Below the pieces are notes generated by a model, which did no database searches, was not told the DNA's origin, and worked only from the letters and a program-made list of their open reading frames with translations. DNA of 64,000 nucleotides from Faecalicatena contorta. GTDB lineage: Bacteria; Bacillota; Clostridia; Lachnospirales; Lachnospiraceae. Each line of letters begins with the position of its first letter. Within the stretch, counting starts at the first letter, position 1. The stretch covers positions 1 to 64,000 of the forward strand of contig NZ_QGDS01000013.1 in assembly GCF_003149105.1 (NCBI RefSeq). The letters are read 5' to 3'. Below are positions 14,628 through 22,914 of this stretch, one piece after another. Both the position numbers and the translations under genes were made by a program.

Positions 14628-17600
14628 ATGCAGGCTTTTTTAGCACCACTTGCCGAATTGGCAGAGTATAAAGAAATATTAGACAGACGGCGAAAGGATG
14701 AAGGGATTTTACAGATAGCAGGCTGTGTTAATTCCCAGAAAACACATTTGATTTATTCATTGGGCGATGGTTGCTTTTATAAAATCATCGTTTTTTCCAG
14801 TGATGAAAAAGCCAAAAAGGCTTATGAAGAATATCGGTTTCTGGATGAAAATGTATATCTTTATGCAGCCCGGGACTTGTTGTTTTATCATGCCGATATC
14901 AAAGGGAAGTATCTTGCAAAGCAAAGAATGGAAGTTGTGCAGGCCATCCTTGAGACAGAAGAAAAACAGGGTACAGAGACAGCCGGTATTACGGTGATTA
15001 CAACGATAGATGCATTTTTGGACGGTATGCCATCTTTGGAAGAGATTGCAAAACAAAAAATTCATGTATCAGGAATTGGAACTATTAACCTTACGAATCT
15101 GCAGGAAAGACTGGTATCCATAGGGTATGAGCGTGAGGTTGAGATTGAAGGACCGGGACAGTTTGCTGTCAGAGGCGGAATTTTGGACATATTTCCTCTG
15201 ACGGAAGAAATGCCGGTGCGTATCGAATTGTGGGGGGATGAGGTAGATTCTATCCGTACATTCGATGTAGATAGTCAGCGTTCGGTGGAAAATCTGGATG
15301 AGGTAGATATTTATCCCGCGGCAGAATTTCTTGGAGAAAGTAAAGAAGGTGTTTCGTTTCTGGATTATTTTCCTAAAGGCAAGAGTCTTCTTTTTTTGGA
15401 TGAGCCGCTGCGTCTCATAGAGCGTGCTGATGAAGTAGAAGAAGAGTTCCAAAACAGCAGGAGAAACAGGGAAGAGGCGGGAATTCAGGATACAGATGAT
15501 GAACTTAAGGTATTTCCTGTAAAAGAAATCATTGAGAAGATGAACCGGTATTGTGGAGTCGGGACAACAACGCTGGAATCCAAGTGCGGCAGTTTTCATG
15601 TGCGGGAGACATACAGCCTTCAGACAAAGGGAGTAAACCCATATAATAACAGTTTTGAAATGCTTACCAGAGATTTGAAGAGACTGAAACGCAGCGGATA
15701 CCGGGTCATTTTGCTCTCAGGTTCCAGAACCCGCGCCAGGCGTCTGGCAGAGGACTTGAGAGATTATGATTTGAGCAGTTTTTATAGCGAGGACATGCAC
15801 CGTATTGTACAGCCGGGTGAGATTATGGTGGCTTACGGTCACGTGTCTGAGGGATATGAATATCCCATGCTGAAGTTTATGGTGATATCGGAGACGGATA
15901 TCTTCGGAAAGCAGAAGAGAAAGAAACGCCGCAAAGTCTATGAAGGTCAGAAAATCCAGAATTTCTCAGAGCTTAAAGTGGGGGATTATGTAGTCCATGA
16001 GAACCACGGCCTGGGGGTTTACCGGGGAATTGAAAAGATAGAGGTAGACAAAATTACAAAAGATTATATGAAGATTTCCTATGCGGAAGGCGGAGCTCTT
16101 TATATTTTAGCAACACAGCTTGATTTGATCCAGAAATACGCAGGGGCCGATGCGAAGAAGCCTAAGCTGAACAAACTGGGCGGGACACAGTGGACAAAGA
16201 CTAGAAATCAGGTGCGGCAGGCTGTAAAAGCTGTAGCAAAGGACCTGGTGGAGCTTTATGCGGCAAGACAGGAGGCCCAGGGTTTTGTATATGAGCAGGA
16301 TACTGTGTGGCAGAAAGAATTTGAGGAAATGTTTCCCTTTGAGGAAACAGAAGACCAGTTAGAGGCCATCGCTGATACCAAACGGGATATGGAAAGTAAA
16401 AAAATCATGGACCGGCTGATTTGCGGGGATGTGGGATATGGAAAGACGGAGATTGCAATCCGTGCCGCATTTAAGGCGGTTCAGGAAGGAAAGCAGGTTG
16501 TTTATCTGGTACCTACCACTATCCTGGCCCAGCAGCATTATAATACATTTGTGCAGAGGATGAAGGATTTCCCGGTACGGGTGGACCTCCTCTGCCGTTT
16601 CCGCACGTCCATGCAGCAGAGAAAAACAGTGGATGACCTGACAAAGGGGCTGGTTGATATTGTGATTGGAACTCACAGAGTTTTGTCAAAAGATGTGCAG
16701 TTTAAGGATTTAGGCCTTCTGATCATTGATGAGGAACAGCGATTTGGCGTAACCCATAAAGAAAAAATTAAGAAGCTGAGAGAAAACGTGGATGTACTGA
16801 CTCTGACTGCAACACCTATTCCGAGAACACTCCATATGAGTTTGATTGGAATCCGTGATATGAGTGTTCTGGAGGAGGCTCCTATGGATAGGCTTCCGAT
16901 TCAGACTTACGTTATGGAATATAACGATGAGATGGTACGCGAGGCAATCGAGAGAGAGTTGTCCAGAGGAGGGCAGGTATACTATGTTTACAACCGTGTC
17001 AGTGATATTGCAGATGTGGCAGGCAGAATCCAAAAGCTGGTGCCGGAGGCAGCGGTATCCTTCGCCCATGGCCAGATGAACGAACGTCAGCTGGAAAATA
17101 TCATGTATGATTTTATCAATGGAGATATTGATGTGTTGGTATCTACCACAATCATTGAAACAGGGCTGGATATTTCGAATGTAAATACAATGATTATCCA
17201 CGATGCCGACAGGCTGGGACTGTCCCAGCTTTATCAGCTCAGAGGAAGGGTGGGACGTTCTAACCGGATGGCGTATGCATTTTTGCTGTACCGGAGGGAT
17301 AAGCTGCTCAGGGAAGTGGCTGAAAAACGTCTGGCTGCAATCCGGGAGTTCACAGATTTAGGCTCCGGCTTTAAAATCGCCATGCGGGATCTGGAAATCC
17401 GGGGGGCAGGAAATCTTCTCGGAGCTGAGCAGCATGGACATATGGAGGCTGTGGGATATGATCTGTATTGTAAAATGCTGAATGAGGCAGTGAAGCAGCT
17501 GAAAGGGGAAATGGAAGAAGATATCTATACCACTACTATGGATTTGAATATCGATGCCTATATTCCGGAATCTTATATTCCAAATGAATATCAGAAGCTG

Positions 17601-17990
17601 GACATCTATAAGAGGATTGCCAGTATAGAGAATGAAGAAGAAATGGATGACATGATTGAAGAGCTGATTGACAGGTTTGGGGATATACCAAAGAAAGTAC
17701 AGCAGCTTCTGAATATAGCAGGTCTAAAAGCACTTGCTCATTCTTCTTATGTAACGGCAGTGGAGCAAAAGGGGGATTCCTACCAGTTTACAATGTATGA
17801 AAAAGCCAGAGTACAGCCCCAGAGGATTCCCGGCCTCTTGAAAGCTTACAATGGAAGTCTGATATTCAAAGCAGAAACGCCGCCTTATTTCCTTTATCAG
17901 AAAAAGGGATATAATAAAAAGGAGAAGGACGAAAATGTACTGGAGCTGGTGAAAAAGCTGTTAAATGACATAAAAGGCTTGTTAGAATAA
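14628..17990 (+). CDS. mfd: Transcription-repair coupling factor Mfd
   Basis: ATP-driven translocase that removes RNA polymerase stalled at DNA damage and recruits UvrA. 1120 residues, normal length. N-terminal UvrB-homology modules with GPGQFAVRGGILDIFPL. RNAP-interacting domain around residues 450-540 (LKVGDYVVHENHGLGVYRG). Helicase motor with Walker A CGDVGYGKTEIA, motif II DEEQRFGV and TATPIPRTLHMS. RecG-like TRG region GRVGRSNRMAYAF and a C-terminal UvrA-binding region. Likely co-transcribed with pth. Confidence 0.98.
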   Translation: MQAFLAPLAELAEYKEILDRRRKDEGILQIAGCVNSQKTHLIYSLGDGCFYKIIVFSSDEKAKKAYEEYRFLDENVYLYAARDLLFYHADIKGKYLAKQRMEVVQAILETEEKQGTETAGITVITTIDAFLDGMPSLEEIAKQKIHVSGIGTINLTNLQERLVSIGYEREVEIEGPGQFAVRGGILDIFPLTEEMPVRIELWGDEVDSIRTFDVDSQRSVENLDEVDIYPAAEFLGESKEGVSFLDYFPKGKSLLFLDEPLRLIERADEVEEEFQNSRRNREEAGIQDTDDELKVFPVKEIIEKMNRYCGVGTTTLESKCGSFHVRETYSLQTKGVNPYNNSFEMLTRDLKRLKRSGYRVILLSGSRTRARRLAEDLRDYDLSSFYSEDMHRIVQPGEIMVAYGHVSEGYEYPMLKFMVISETDIFGKQKRKKRRKVYEGQKIQNFSELKVGDYVVHENHGLGVYRGIEKIEVDKITKDYMKISYAEGGALYILATQLDLIQKYAGADAKKPKLNKLGGTQWTKTRNQVRQAVKAVAKDLVELYAARQEAQGFVYEQDTVWQKEFEEMFPFEETEDQLEAIADTKRDMESKKIMDRLICGDVGYGKTEIAIRAAFKAVQEGKQVVYLVPTTILAQQHYNTFVQRMKDFPVRVDLLCRFRTSMQQRKTVDDLTKGLVDIVIGTHRVLSKDVQFKDLGLLIIDEEQRFGVTHKEKIKKLRENVDVLTLTATPIPRTLHMSLIGIRDMSVLEEAPMDRLPIQTYVMEYNDEMVREAIERELSRGGQVYYVYNRVSDIADVAGRIQKLVPEAAVSFAHGQMNERQLENIMYDFINGDIDVLVSTTIIETGLDISNVNTMIIHDADRLGLSQLYQLRGRVGRSNRMAYAFLLYRRDKLLREVAEKRLAAIREFTDLGSGFKIAMRDLEIRGAGNLLGAEQHGHMEAVGYDLYCKMLNEAVKQLKGEMEEDIYTTTMDLNIDAYIPESYIPNEYQKLDIYKRIASIENEEEMDDMIEELIDRFGDIPKKVQQLLNIAGLKALAHSSYVTAVEQKGDSYQFTMYEKARVQPQRIPGLLKAYNGSLIFKAETPPYFLYQKKGYNKKEKDENVLELVKKLLNDIKGLLE

Positions 17991-18007
17991 GAAAAACGGG
18001 ATATAAT
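17979..18007 (+). promoter_or_regulatory. Promoter of the PrsA-like lipoprotein gene, inside the mfd end
   Basis: TTGTTA (17979-17984), 17-base spacer, TATAAT (18002-18007). The -35 lies in the last codons of mfd; the expected start leaves a short leader of about 25 bases. Confidence 0.65.
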
Positions 18008-18039
18008 GGTAAAGTTAAAACATACGCAGGAGGATGTTT

Positions 18040-19113
18040 ATGGGACAGTTCAGAAAAAAATTGATAATTACAGCGGCGGCAGGTATCTTTGCAGTATCAT
18101 CTCTGATGGGATGCAGCAGCCGTTCTATGGATAATGAAGCGGTAGTTGCGGAAGTAGGGGACGAAAAGATTTCACTGGGCGTTGCTAACTTTTATGCCAG
18201 AATGCAGCAGGCTCAATATGAGTCATATTATGCCAGTTTTTTGGGTACAGCCGGAGAAGAGATGTGGACTCAGGACATGGGGGATGGAAAGACCTATGAA
18301 GAGACAACAAAGGAAAATGTATTGAAAGCTTTGGAAGATCTGTATCTCCTGAAGCAGCATGCTGCAGATTATGAGGTGGCACTGACAGAGGAAGATGAAA
18401 AAGCAATTGATAAGGCTGTCAGCCTTTTTGTGGAAGGCAACACTTTGGAAGGAAAAGAAGCAGTGTCAGGAGAAGAGAAGTATGTGAAGACTTTTCTGGA
18501 ACTTGCTACGATTCAAAGCCGGATGGACGGCCCAATGAAGGAAGGTGTGGATGAAGAGGTCTCTGAAGAAGAGGCCGCTCAGAAGAGTATACAATATGTA
18601 TTTTTCTCTTATACGAAATCCACTGATGACGGCAGTACAGAGCAAATGTCTGATGATGAGAAAGCTGCACTTAAGAAAACCGCGCAGGAATTTGCAGAGA
18701 ATATAAAGAACGGCGGGGACATGGAAGCGGCGGCGGCTGAGAAAGAGCAGAAGGTGTTGACGGCATCCTTTGACTCAAAATCAACATCTCCGTCTCCGGA
18801 TTTGATAAAAGCAGCCGATGCGCTGGAAAAAGAAGGTGATGTAACGGATATTGTAGAGACTGATAACGGTATTTACGTTGCAAAGCTCACCAGCATGCTG
18901 GACCGGGAAGCTACAGACGCAAAGAAGACATCTATTGTGGAAGAGCGCAAACAGAAACAGTATGATTCTCTGCTGGAAGACTGGAGAAAAGCTACAGATA
19001 TTAAAGAGCATAAAAGCGTATGGAAAAAGGTAAGTTTTATCGACCAGGGTGTTTCCATCAAAGATAATACAGAGGAATCTGCCGACAAAGCAACGAGTGA
19101 ATCTGATAAGTAA
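18040..19113 (+). CDS. PrsA/SurA-like peptidyl-prolyl isomerase lipoprotein
   Basis: Extracytoplasmic foldase-like lipoprotein of 357 residues. Start ATG 18040 chosen since AGGAGG (18028-18033) touches the earlier ATG at 18034 and is correctly spaced for 18040. Signal peptide with lipobox LMGC near residue 24. A SurA_N-like helical region (about 40-170) is followed by a parvulin-like stretch beginning SIQYVFFSYTKSTDD (about 185-300), and an acidic/serine-rich tail. Parvulin motifs are weak, so isomerase activity is uncertain while the chaperone role is likely. Confidence 0.8.
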   Translation: MGQFRKKLIITAAAGIFAVSSLMGCSSRSMDNEAVVAEVGDEKISLGVANFYARMQQAQYESYYASFLGTAGEEMWTQDMGDGKTYEETTKENVLKALEDLYLLKQHAADYEVALTEEDEKAIDKAVSLFVEGNTLEGKEAVSGEEKYVKTFLELATIQSRMDGPMKEGVDEEVSEEEAAQKSIQYVFFSYTKSTDDGSTEQMSDDEKAALKKTAQEFAENIKNGGDMEAAAAEKEQKVLTASFDSKSTSPSPDLIKAADALEKEGDVTDIVETDNGIYVAKLTSMLDREATDAKKTSIVEERKQKQYDSLLEDWRKATDIKEHKSVWKKVSFIDQGVSIKDNTEESADKATSESDK

Positions 19114-19114
19114 A

Positions 19115-19279
19115 CGAAAGGGGCAGTTTTAGCCCAAGTCAAATACCTCGCAGCATTCGCCAAGGTCAAGCGGGCTTGACTTTGGCTCGTTGCCCGCGGG
19201 AATAAATGAGACTCATATACGGTGTATTTGCCGTGCATGAGCCTCATTTTGCGTTTCTTGTAAGCCACAGAAACCTTCG
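19115..19279 (+). promoter_or_regulatory. Structured leader of mntP, possible Mn-type (yybP-ykoY-like) riboswitch with hairpin terminator
   Basis: A 12-bp hairpin GCCAAGGTCAAG (19159-19170)/CTTGACTTTGGC (19175-19186) with CGGG loop is followed by a long imperfect stem. That stem starts AATGAG (19205-19210), ends CTCATT (19243-19248), and runs into four T, terminator-like. The ends CGAAAGGGGCAG (19115-19126) and AGAAACCTTCGCC (19269-19281) resemble the 5' and 3' core strands of yybP-ykoY (GGGGAG / GACCUU) and can pair as CGAA(A)GG/CCTTCG. mntP genes often carry that riboswitch, but the match is partial. Confidence 0.35.
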
Positions 19280-19317
19280 CCGCAGACCTGGAATTTACTT
19301 ACATAGGAGGAATACAA

Positions 19318-19881
19318 ATGGGAATAATGGAATTATTTTTGCTGGCTTCAGGGCTGTCAATGGATGCGTTTGCAGTGTCTGTCTGTAAGGGCCTGGCGAT
19401 GCCGGGGATTACCGTAAAAAAAGCGTCTGTAGTAGGCGTATGGTTCGGCGGGTTCCAGGCATTGATGCCCCTGCTTGGATATTTTCTTGGTACACAGTTT
19501 AAAGATAAAATTACAGCCATTGACCACTGGATTATATTTATCCTGCTTGGCATCATCGGTTTTAACATGATCCGGGAAGCATTGTCAGGAGAATGTGAGG
19601 CCACCAATGACGCACTGGATATAAAAACAATGTTTGTGCTTGCCGTAGCCACCAGCATTGATGCTCTGGCTGTGGGAATTACATTTGCATTCCTTAACGT
19701 GAAGATTTTTTCTGCCGTATCCTTTATTGGTGTGACTACATTTATTTTATCCGCTGCAGGTGTTAAAATTGGAAATGTATTCGGGACAAAATATAAGGCA
19801 AAGGCAGAGCTGGCAGGCGGAGTTATTCTGATATTGCTGGGAACAAAGATATTGCTGGAACATCTTGGCTTGCTTTTATAA
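19318..19881 (+). CDS. mntP: Putative manganese efflux pump MntP
   Basis: Six-helix inner-membrane exporter of Mn(II), 187 residues, as usual. The two pseudo-repeats each carry the conserved aspartate motif: [15 protein letters not shown] (about residues 13-27) and [13 protein letters not shown] (about 119-131). Also GFNMIREAL and a C-terminal [18 protein letters not shown] before ATG 19318. It is expressed behind the structured leader described separately and stands alone between the PrsA-like gene and convergent minus-strand genes. Confidence 0.92.
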   Translation: MGIMELFLLASGLSMDAFAVSVCKGLAMPGITVKKASVVGVWFGGFQALMPLLGYFLGTQFKDKITAIDHWIIFILLGIIGFNMIREALSGECEATNDALDIKTMFVLAVATSIDALAVGITFAFLNVKIFSAVSFIGVTTFILSAAGVKIGNVFGTKYKAKAELAGGVILILLGTKILLEHLGLLL

Positions 19882-19882
19882 G

Positions 19883-20755
19883 TCAGAAGTCCCAGCACCC
19901 ATCAATCACTTCTCTTGCTACATAGAGGGAACGGTCCTCCCTTGTGCGCAGTGTCCATTTTACAAGTGTCAGCTGCCGTTCTTGTATTTCAATACAAGTA
20001 ATGCATCTGGGATGCACGCAGCTCCCGGTATTGAAATAGGGAAATTCATTTGATCCTAACATGGGCCTGTGGGTATGACCCGCAACCAGAATCTTCTTCT
20101 CCTTGCTGGCCCAGTCCGACAGCCGTTTTTCTATCTTTTTTTTCTGTGTATAGCTTCTGGCTGCACTTGTCGGATCGGATACACCCACGGCCTCTAAAGG
20201 CTTCCAGAGATACCGGACAAGAAATCTGCTTACAGGACTTAAAGTGTTATTCAAAAAATCCGCCTGATGCCCATGTATCAGGTACAAATCATTTCCATGT
20301 TCCATATCTTTTAAAATCAGACTTTGCATATAACATATATCGGGAAATAGCGGAACTTCAGATATCTGACCGCTGACATGGTAAGTGGAACAATGCCGTC
20401 TGCAGTAACTACACCGCTTCTTACTTAGGTCATGGTTTCCATAGAGCATGAACAGACGGTTTTTATTCTTATATTTGGACAGCAGCCAGAATACATTGCT
20501 GTGTATGTCAATGATTCTTGCAAAGGAACGGTTTTCCCACAGTTCATCCCCATCCCCCAGTTCAATATAAGTGTATCCTTTTTCATAATAATAGTTCAGT
20601 GCGGCAAAATAGAGATTCTGATTTTTTAGAAAATTATCATTGTGGTTGCCGGTGCCCCTGTGACAGTCACTCATAAGTACAAAGCGGGAAGTGCTGTACA
20701 GGGGAACTTCCAGGGCATCTTCAAAAGCACGGGAAATACGTTTATACCAACTCAT
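19883..20755 (-). CDS. Calcineurin-like metallophosphoesterase
   Basis: 290 residues. Start ATG 20755 is chosen because it forms an ATGA overlap with the stop of the upstream gene; a second in-frame ATG lies at 20767. Metallophosphoesterase signatures: LMSDCHRGTG (D-x-H replaced by D-C-H), ELGDGDELWEN, LYGNHDLSKKRCSYC, LIHGHQADF and GHTHRPM. Cys-rich insert CSYCRRHC after the GNHD motif may bind a metal. No membrane segment. Translationally coupled to a DUF4474 protein; substrate unknown. Confidence 0.85.
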   Translation of the reverse strand: MSWYKRISRAFEDALEVPLYSTSRFVLMSDCHRGTGNHNDNFLKNQNLYFAALNYYYEKGYTYIELGDGDELWENRSFARIIDIHSNVFWLLSKYKNKNRLFMLYGNHDLSKKRCSYCRRHCSTYHVSGQISEVPLFPDICYMQSLILKDMEHGNDLYLIHGHQADFLNNTLSPVSRFLVRYLWKPLEAVGVSDPTSAARSYTQKKKIEKRLSDWASKEKKILVAGHTHRPMLGSNEFPYFNTGSCVHPRCITCIEIQERQLTLVKWTLRTREDRSLYVAREVIDGCWDF

Positions 20756-21648
20756 GAGCATCCCCATCTCTTTCTTCTGAACTTTCTGATACGAAGCATT
20801 TTCCGGAAAATAGGGGGCATAAAGTAATACAGATACAACATCCGGTCCACAGTCATATCAAAAGGACTGGTTATCCATAGATAGAGACGGCAAAATATTC
20901 TGGATTTCCAAAGTACGTAGCTCTGTACCCAGGAATCCCATGGGACACTTGGAATACTCTTGGGTTCCGTGAAGTAGAATTGTACAGTGCTGCTATAAAC
21001 CAGCAGTTCACTGTTCTTATAGCCAAGCCTGTCAAGAGCAGCGGTAAAAGCATGGCACATATCTTCATCAGGAAAGGTTATGGTAATCTCTAGATTCAAA
21101 TCTTCCGGCTGGTTGGAAACTCCTGTCATAAAACCTGCCAGCCACCAATGGGGCTTGTAAATGCTGAAAAGAGTTCCGTCAGAATCTATCAGGCGCAGTT
21201 TTATAGGAAGCATTTCTTCCTGAGGGACAGCATGGAAGATTGTCTGCGGTCTCAGTGCCGGGGGGACAACAGAGTCAGCGCAGTAGATTCCAGCTTCTGC
21301 TCCGGTATAAATACCGTACTGTCCCTTCCAGAACTTAATCAGCCAGGTTTTACCATGGTAATTGAAATATACCGGTTCACAGTCAAAGACCATATTCAGA
21401 GAAAGGGCTGCCAGATCGTAAAAATCCCCATATCCAAGCTTTCTCTGCCATGCATCGGTCCGGGCAGCAAACACATCCTGAACAAATAAGTAAGAGAAGC
21501 CGAAGGGGCGCGCCAATTCACTCAGCAGACTGCATTTCTCAAAATAAGGCATTTCATAAACTTTTCTTCGGATGTACGTTCTTCTGCGCCGGAGCAGCAG
21601 AAAAAAAAGAACCAATAATACAATCAAACCGGGAATAATGATATACAT
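20752..21648 (-). CDS. Membrane-anchored DUF4474 protein
   Basis: 298 residues: one N-terminal membrane helix (IIIPGLIVLLVLFFLLL) followed by RRRR (stop-transfer), then a soluble domain. The stretch YGDFYDLAALSLNMVFDCEP, with the following YHGKTWLIKFWKGQYGIYTG, is characteristic of DUF4474. Shares an ATGA junction with the phosphoesterase, so the pair probably works together at the membrane. No biochemical role is known to me. Confidence 0.8.
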   Translation of the reverse strand: MYIIIPGLIVLLVLFFLLLRRRRTYIRRKVYEMPYFEKCSLLSELARPFGFSYLFVQDVFAARTDAWQRKLGYGDFYDLAALSLNMVFDCEPVYFNYHGKTWLIKFWKGQYGIYTGAEAGIYCADSVVPPALRPQTIFHAVPQEEMLPIKLRLIDSDGTLFSIYKPHWWLAGFMTGVSNQPEDLNLEITITFPDEDMCHAFTAALDRLGYKNSELLVYSSTVQFYFTEPKSIPSVPWDSWVQSYVLWKSRIFCRLYLWITSPFDMTVDRMLYLYYFMPPIFRKMLRIRKFRRKRWGCS

Positions 21649-21760
21649 ACTAAAATTCCTAAAGCTGTTCTTCCTATACTATATGCAGAATTTTATAAAC
21701 CGTGTATCTGTTCATGGTTCTGAACAGATGCAAAACCGTAAACATTCCCCGGCACAGCCT

Positions 21761-22246
21761 TTAAATATATTCTAACTTCTCAAAATACTGCATCAGGATA
21801 TCAGCACAGTTCTCAACCCCTAGTTTGGAAGTGTCAAGTATCATATGGTAGTCGTTTACATCTCCCCAGGTTTTTCCTACATGTTCATAATAATACGCAG
21901 CACGTTCTTCATCTGTATGCTCCACCTTCTCACGGGCATCCTCATAGGAGAGGGATTCCAGCTCCATGATTCTATGTATGCGGTCCTCTTTGTCTGCATA
22001 GACGAAAATGTTCAGAACATTCATTTTGTCTTTCAGGATATCGGAAGCACAGCGGCCAAGGATGATACAGGGATTGGCAGCAAGTTCACGGATAGCTTCC
22101 GCTTCGGTATCATACATGTGGGCACCCATCTGTTGTTCAATATATGCTTTGTCATATACAGGGATATCCAGCCGCTTGGAAAGCTCTTTTGCAATCACAC
22201 TTGCACCGGTGCCGAAACGGCGGCTCATGGTAATTACTAATTTCAT
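21761..22246 (-). CDS. Cytidylate-kinase-like protein
   Basis: 161 residues of the cytidylate_kinase2-like family common in Clostridia. N-terminus MKLVITMSRRFGTGASVIAK provides a modified P-loop (RRFGTGAS), then LAKRL-type helix, PCIILGRCASDIL and FVYADKEDRIHRIMELE (lid). Shorter than true Cmk (about 220), so NMP kinase activity is uncertain. Strong AAGGAGG before ATG 22246. A TATAAT on the minus strand (plus coordinates 22303-22308) may be its -10. Confidence 0.85.
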   Translation of the reverse strand: MKLVITMSRRFGTGASVIAKELSKRLDIPVYDKAYIEQQMGAHMYDTEAEAIRELAANPCIILGRCASDILKDKMNVLNIFVYADKEDRIHRIMELESLSYEDAREKVEHTDEERAAYYYEHVGKTWGDVNDYHMILDTSKLGVENCADILMQYFEKLEYI

Positions 22247-22358
22247 GTGAATTCCTCCTTCGTGTATGCGATTAAGTTTTATGTAAATACTTTGTTTTTC
22301 TTATTATAGCATTAATCCAGAAGTGGGAAAAGGAAAAAAAGAAAATTGCCCGGAGGGT

Positions 22359-22387
22359 TTGCATAATGGTTCTCCAGGTATTATAAT
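22359..22387 (+). promoter_or_regulatory. Promoter for the small membrane protein and possibly secDF
   Basis: TTGCAT (22359-22364), 17-base spacer, TATAAT (22382-22387). Lies in the divergent gap to the cytidylate-kinase-like gene, about 32 bases before ATG 22419. Confidence 0.55.
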
Positions 22388-22418
22388 AAGCAGTATCCGA
22401 TTTGAAAGGAGACGTACC

Positions 22419-22853
22419 ATGAAAAGTAAGAAAATCTGCTTGGTTATTGCCTGTGTGCTTGTATTTTTGGTACTTCTTTTCATATCGAAAGAAGTAGGAG
22501 AACACAGCAGCCAAGGAACCTTATCCAGACTGAAAAATGAGAGCACTTCCTGTCAAAGCCAGAACCAGGCAGCGGGCATGAAGACGGAAGATAGGGGAAA
22601 CATTCTTTTTTGGGAATCCAAAGATGACAGCCTTATAAATGATGGCAGGACAAGAGAAGAGTTTGCTGTAATTTCTCTGTTTTTTCTGATAGATTTCCTG
22701 ATAATTATTTTTTCCAGGCTATTTCCGGGAGGCAGGACATGGCTGGTTATCTGGTCATTCTGTATGGCGTTTCAAGGGTATACTATGCGTAAACTTTACA
22801 TTCTCCAGGCCCAGGATGGAAAAAAGGAACCCTATTTCTACTTTGTTTCATAA
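22419..22853 (+). CDS. Small membrane protein of unknown function
   Basis: 144 residues from ATG 22419, behind AAAGGAG; an in-frame start at 22323 would precede the promoter and is discarded. Hydrophobic helix at about 6-24 (CLVIACVLVFLVLLFIS), a polar loop rich in S, Q and N, then two hydrophobic stretches (about 88-101 and 107-120). Located 61 bases before secDF. I do not recognise the family. Confidence 0.7.
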   Translation: MKSKKICLVIACVLVFLVLLFISKEVGEHSSQGTLSRLKNESTSCQSQNQAAGMKTEDRGNILFWESKDDSLINDGRTREEFAVISLFFLIDFLIIIFSRLFPGGRTWLVIWSFCMAFQGYTMRKLYILQAQDGKKEPYFYFVS

Positions 22854-22914
22854 GGATAAAAAAGGATTACCTGGATAGCTATGCAAGCCAGGGTAAATAA
22901 GAGGAGGATATATT

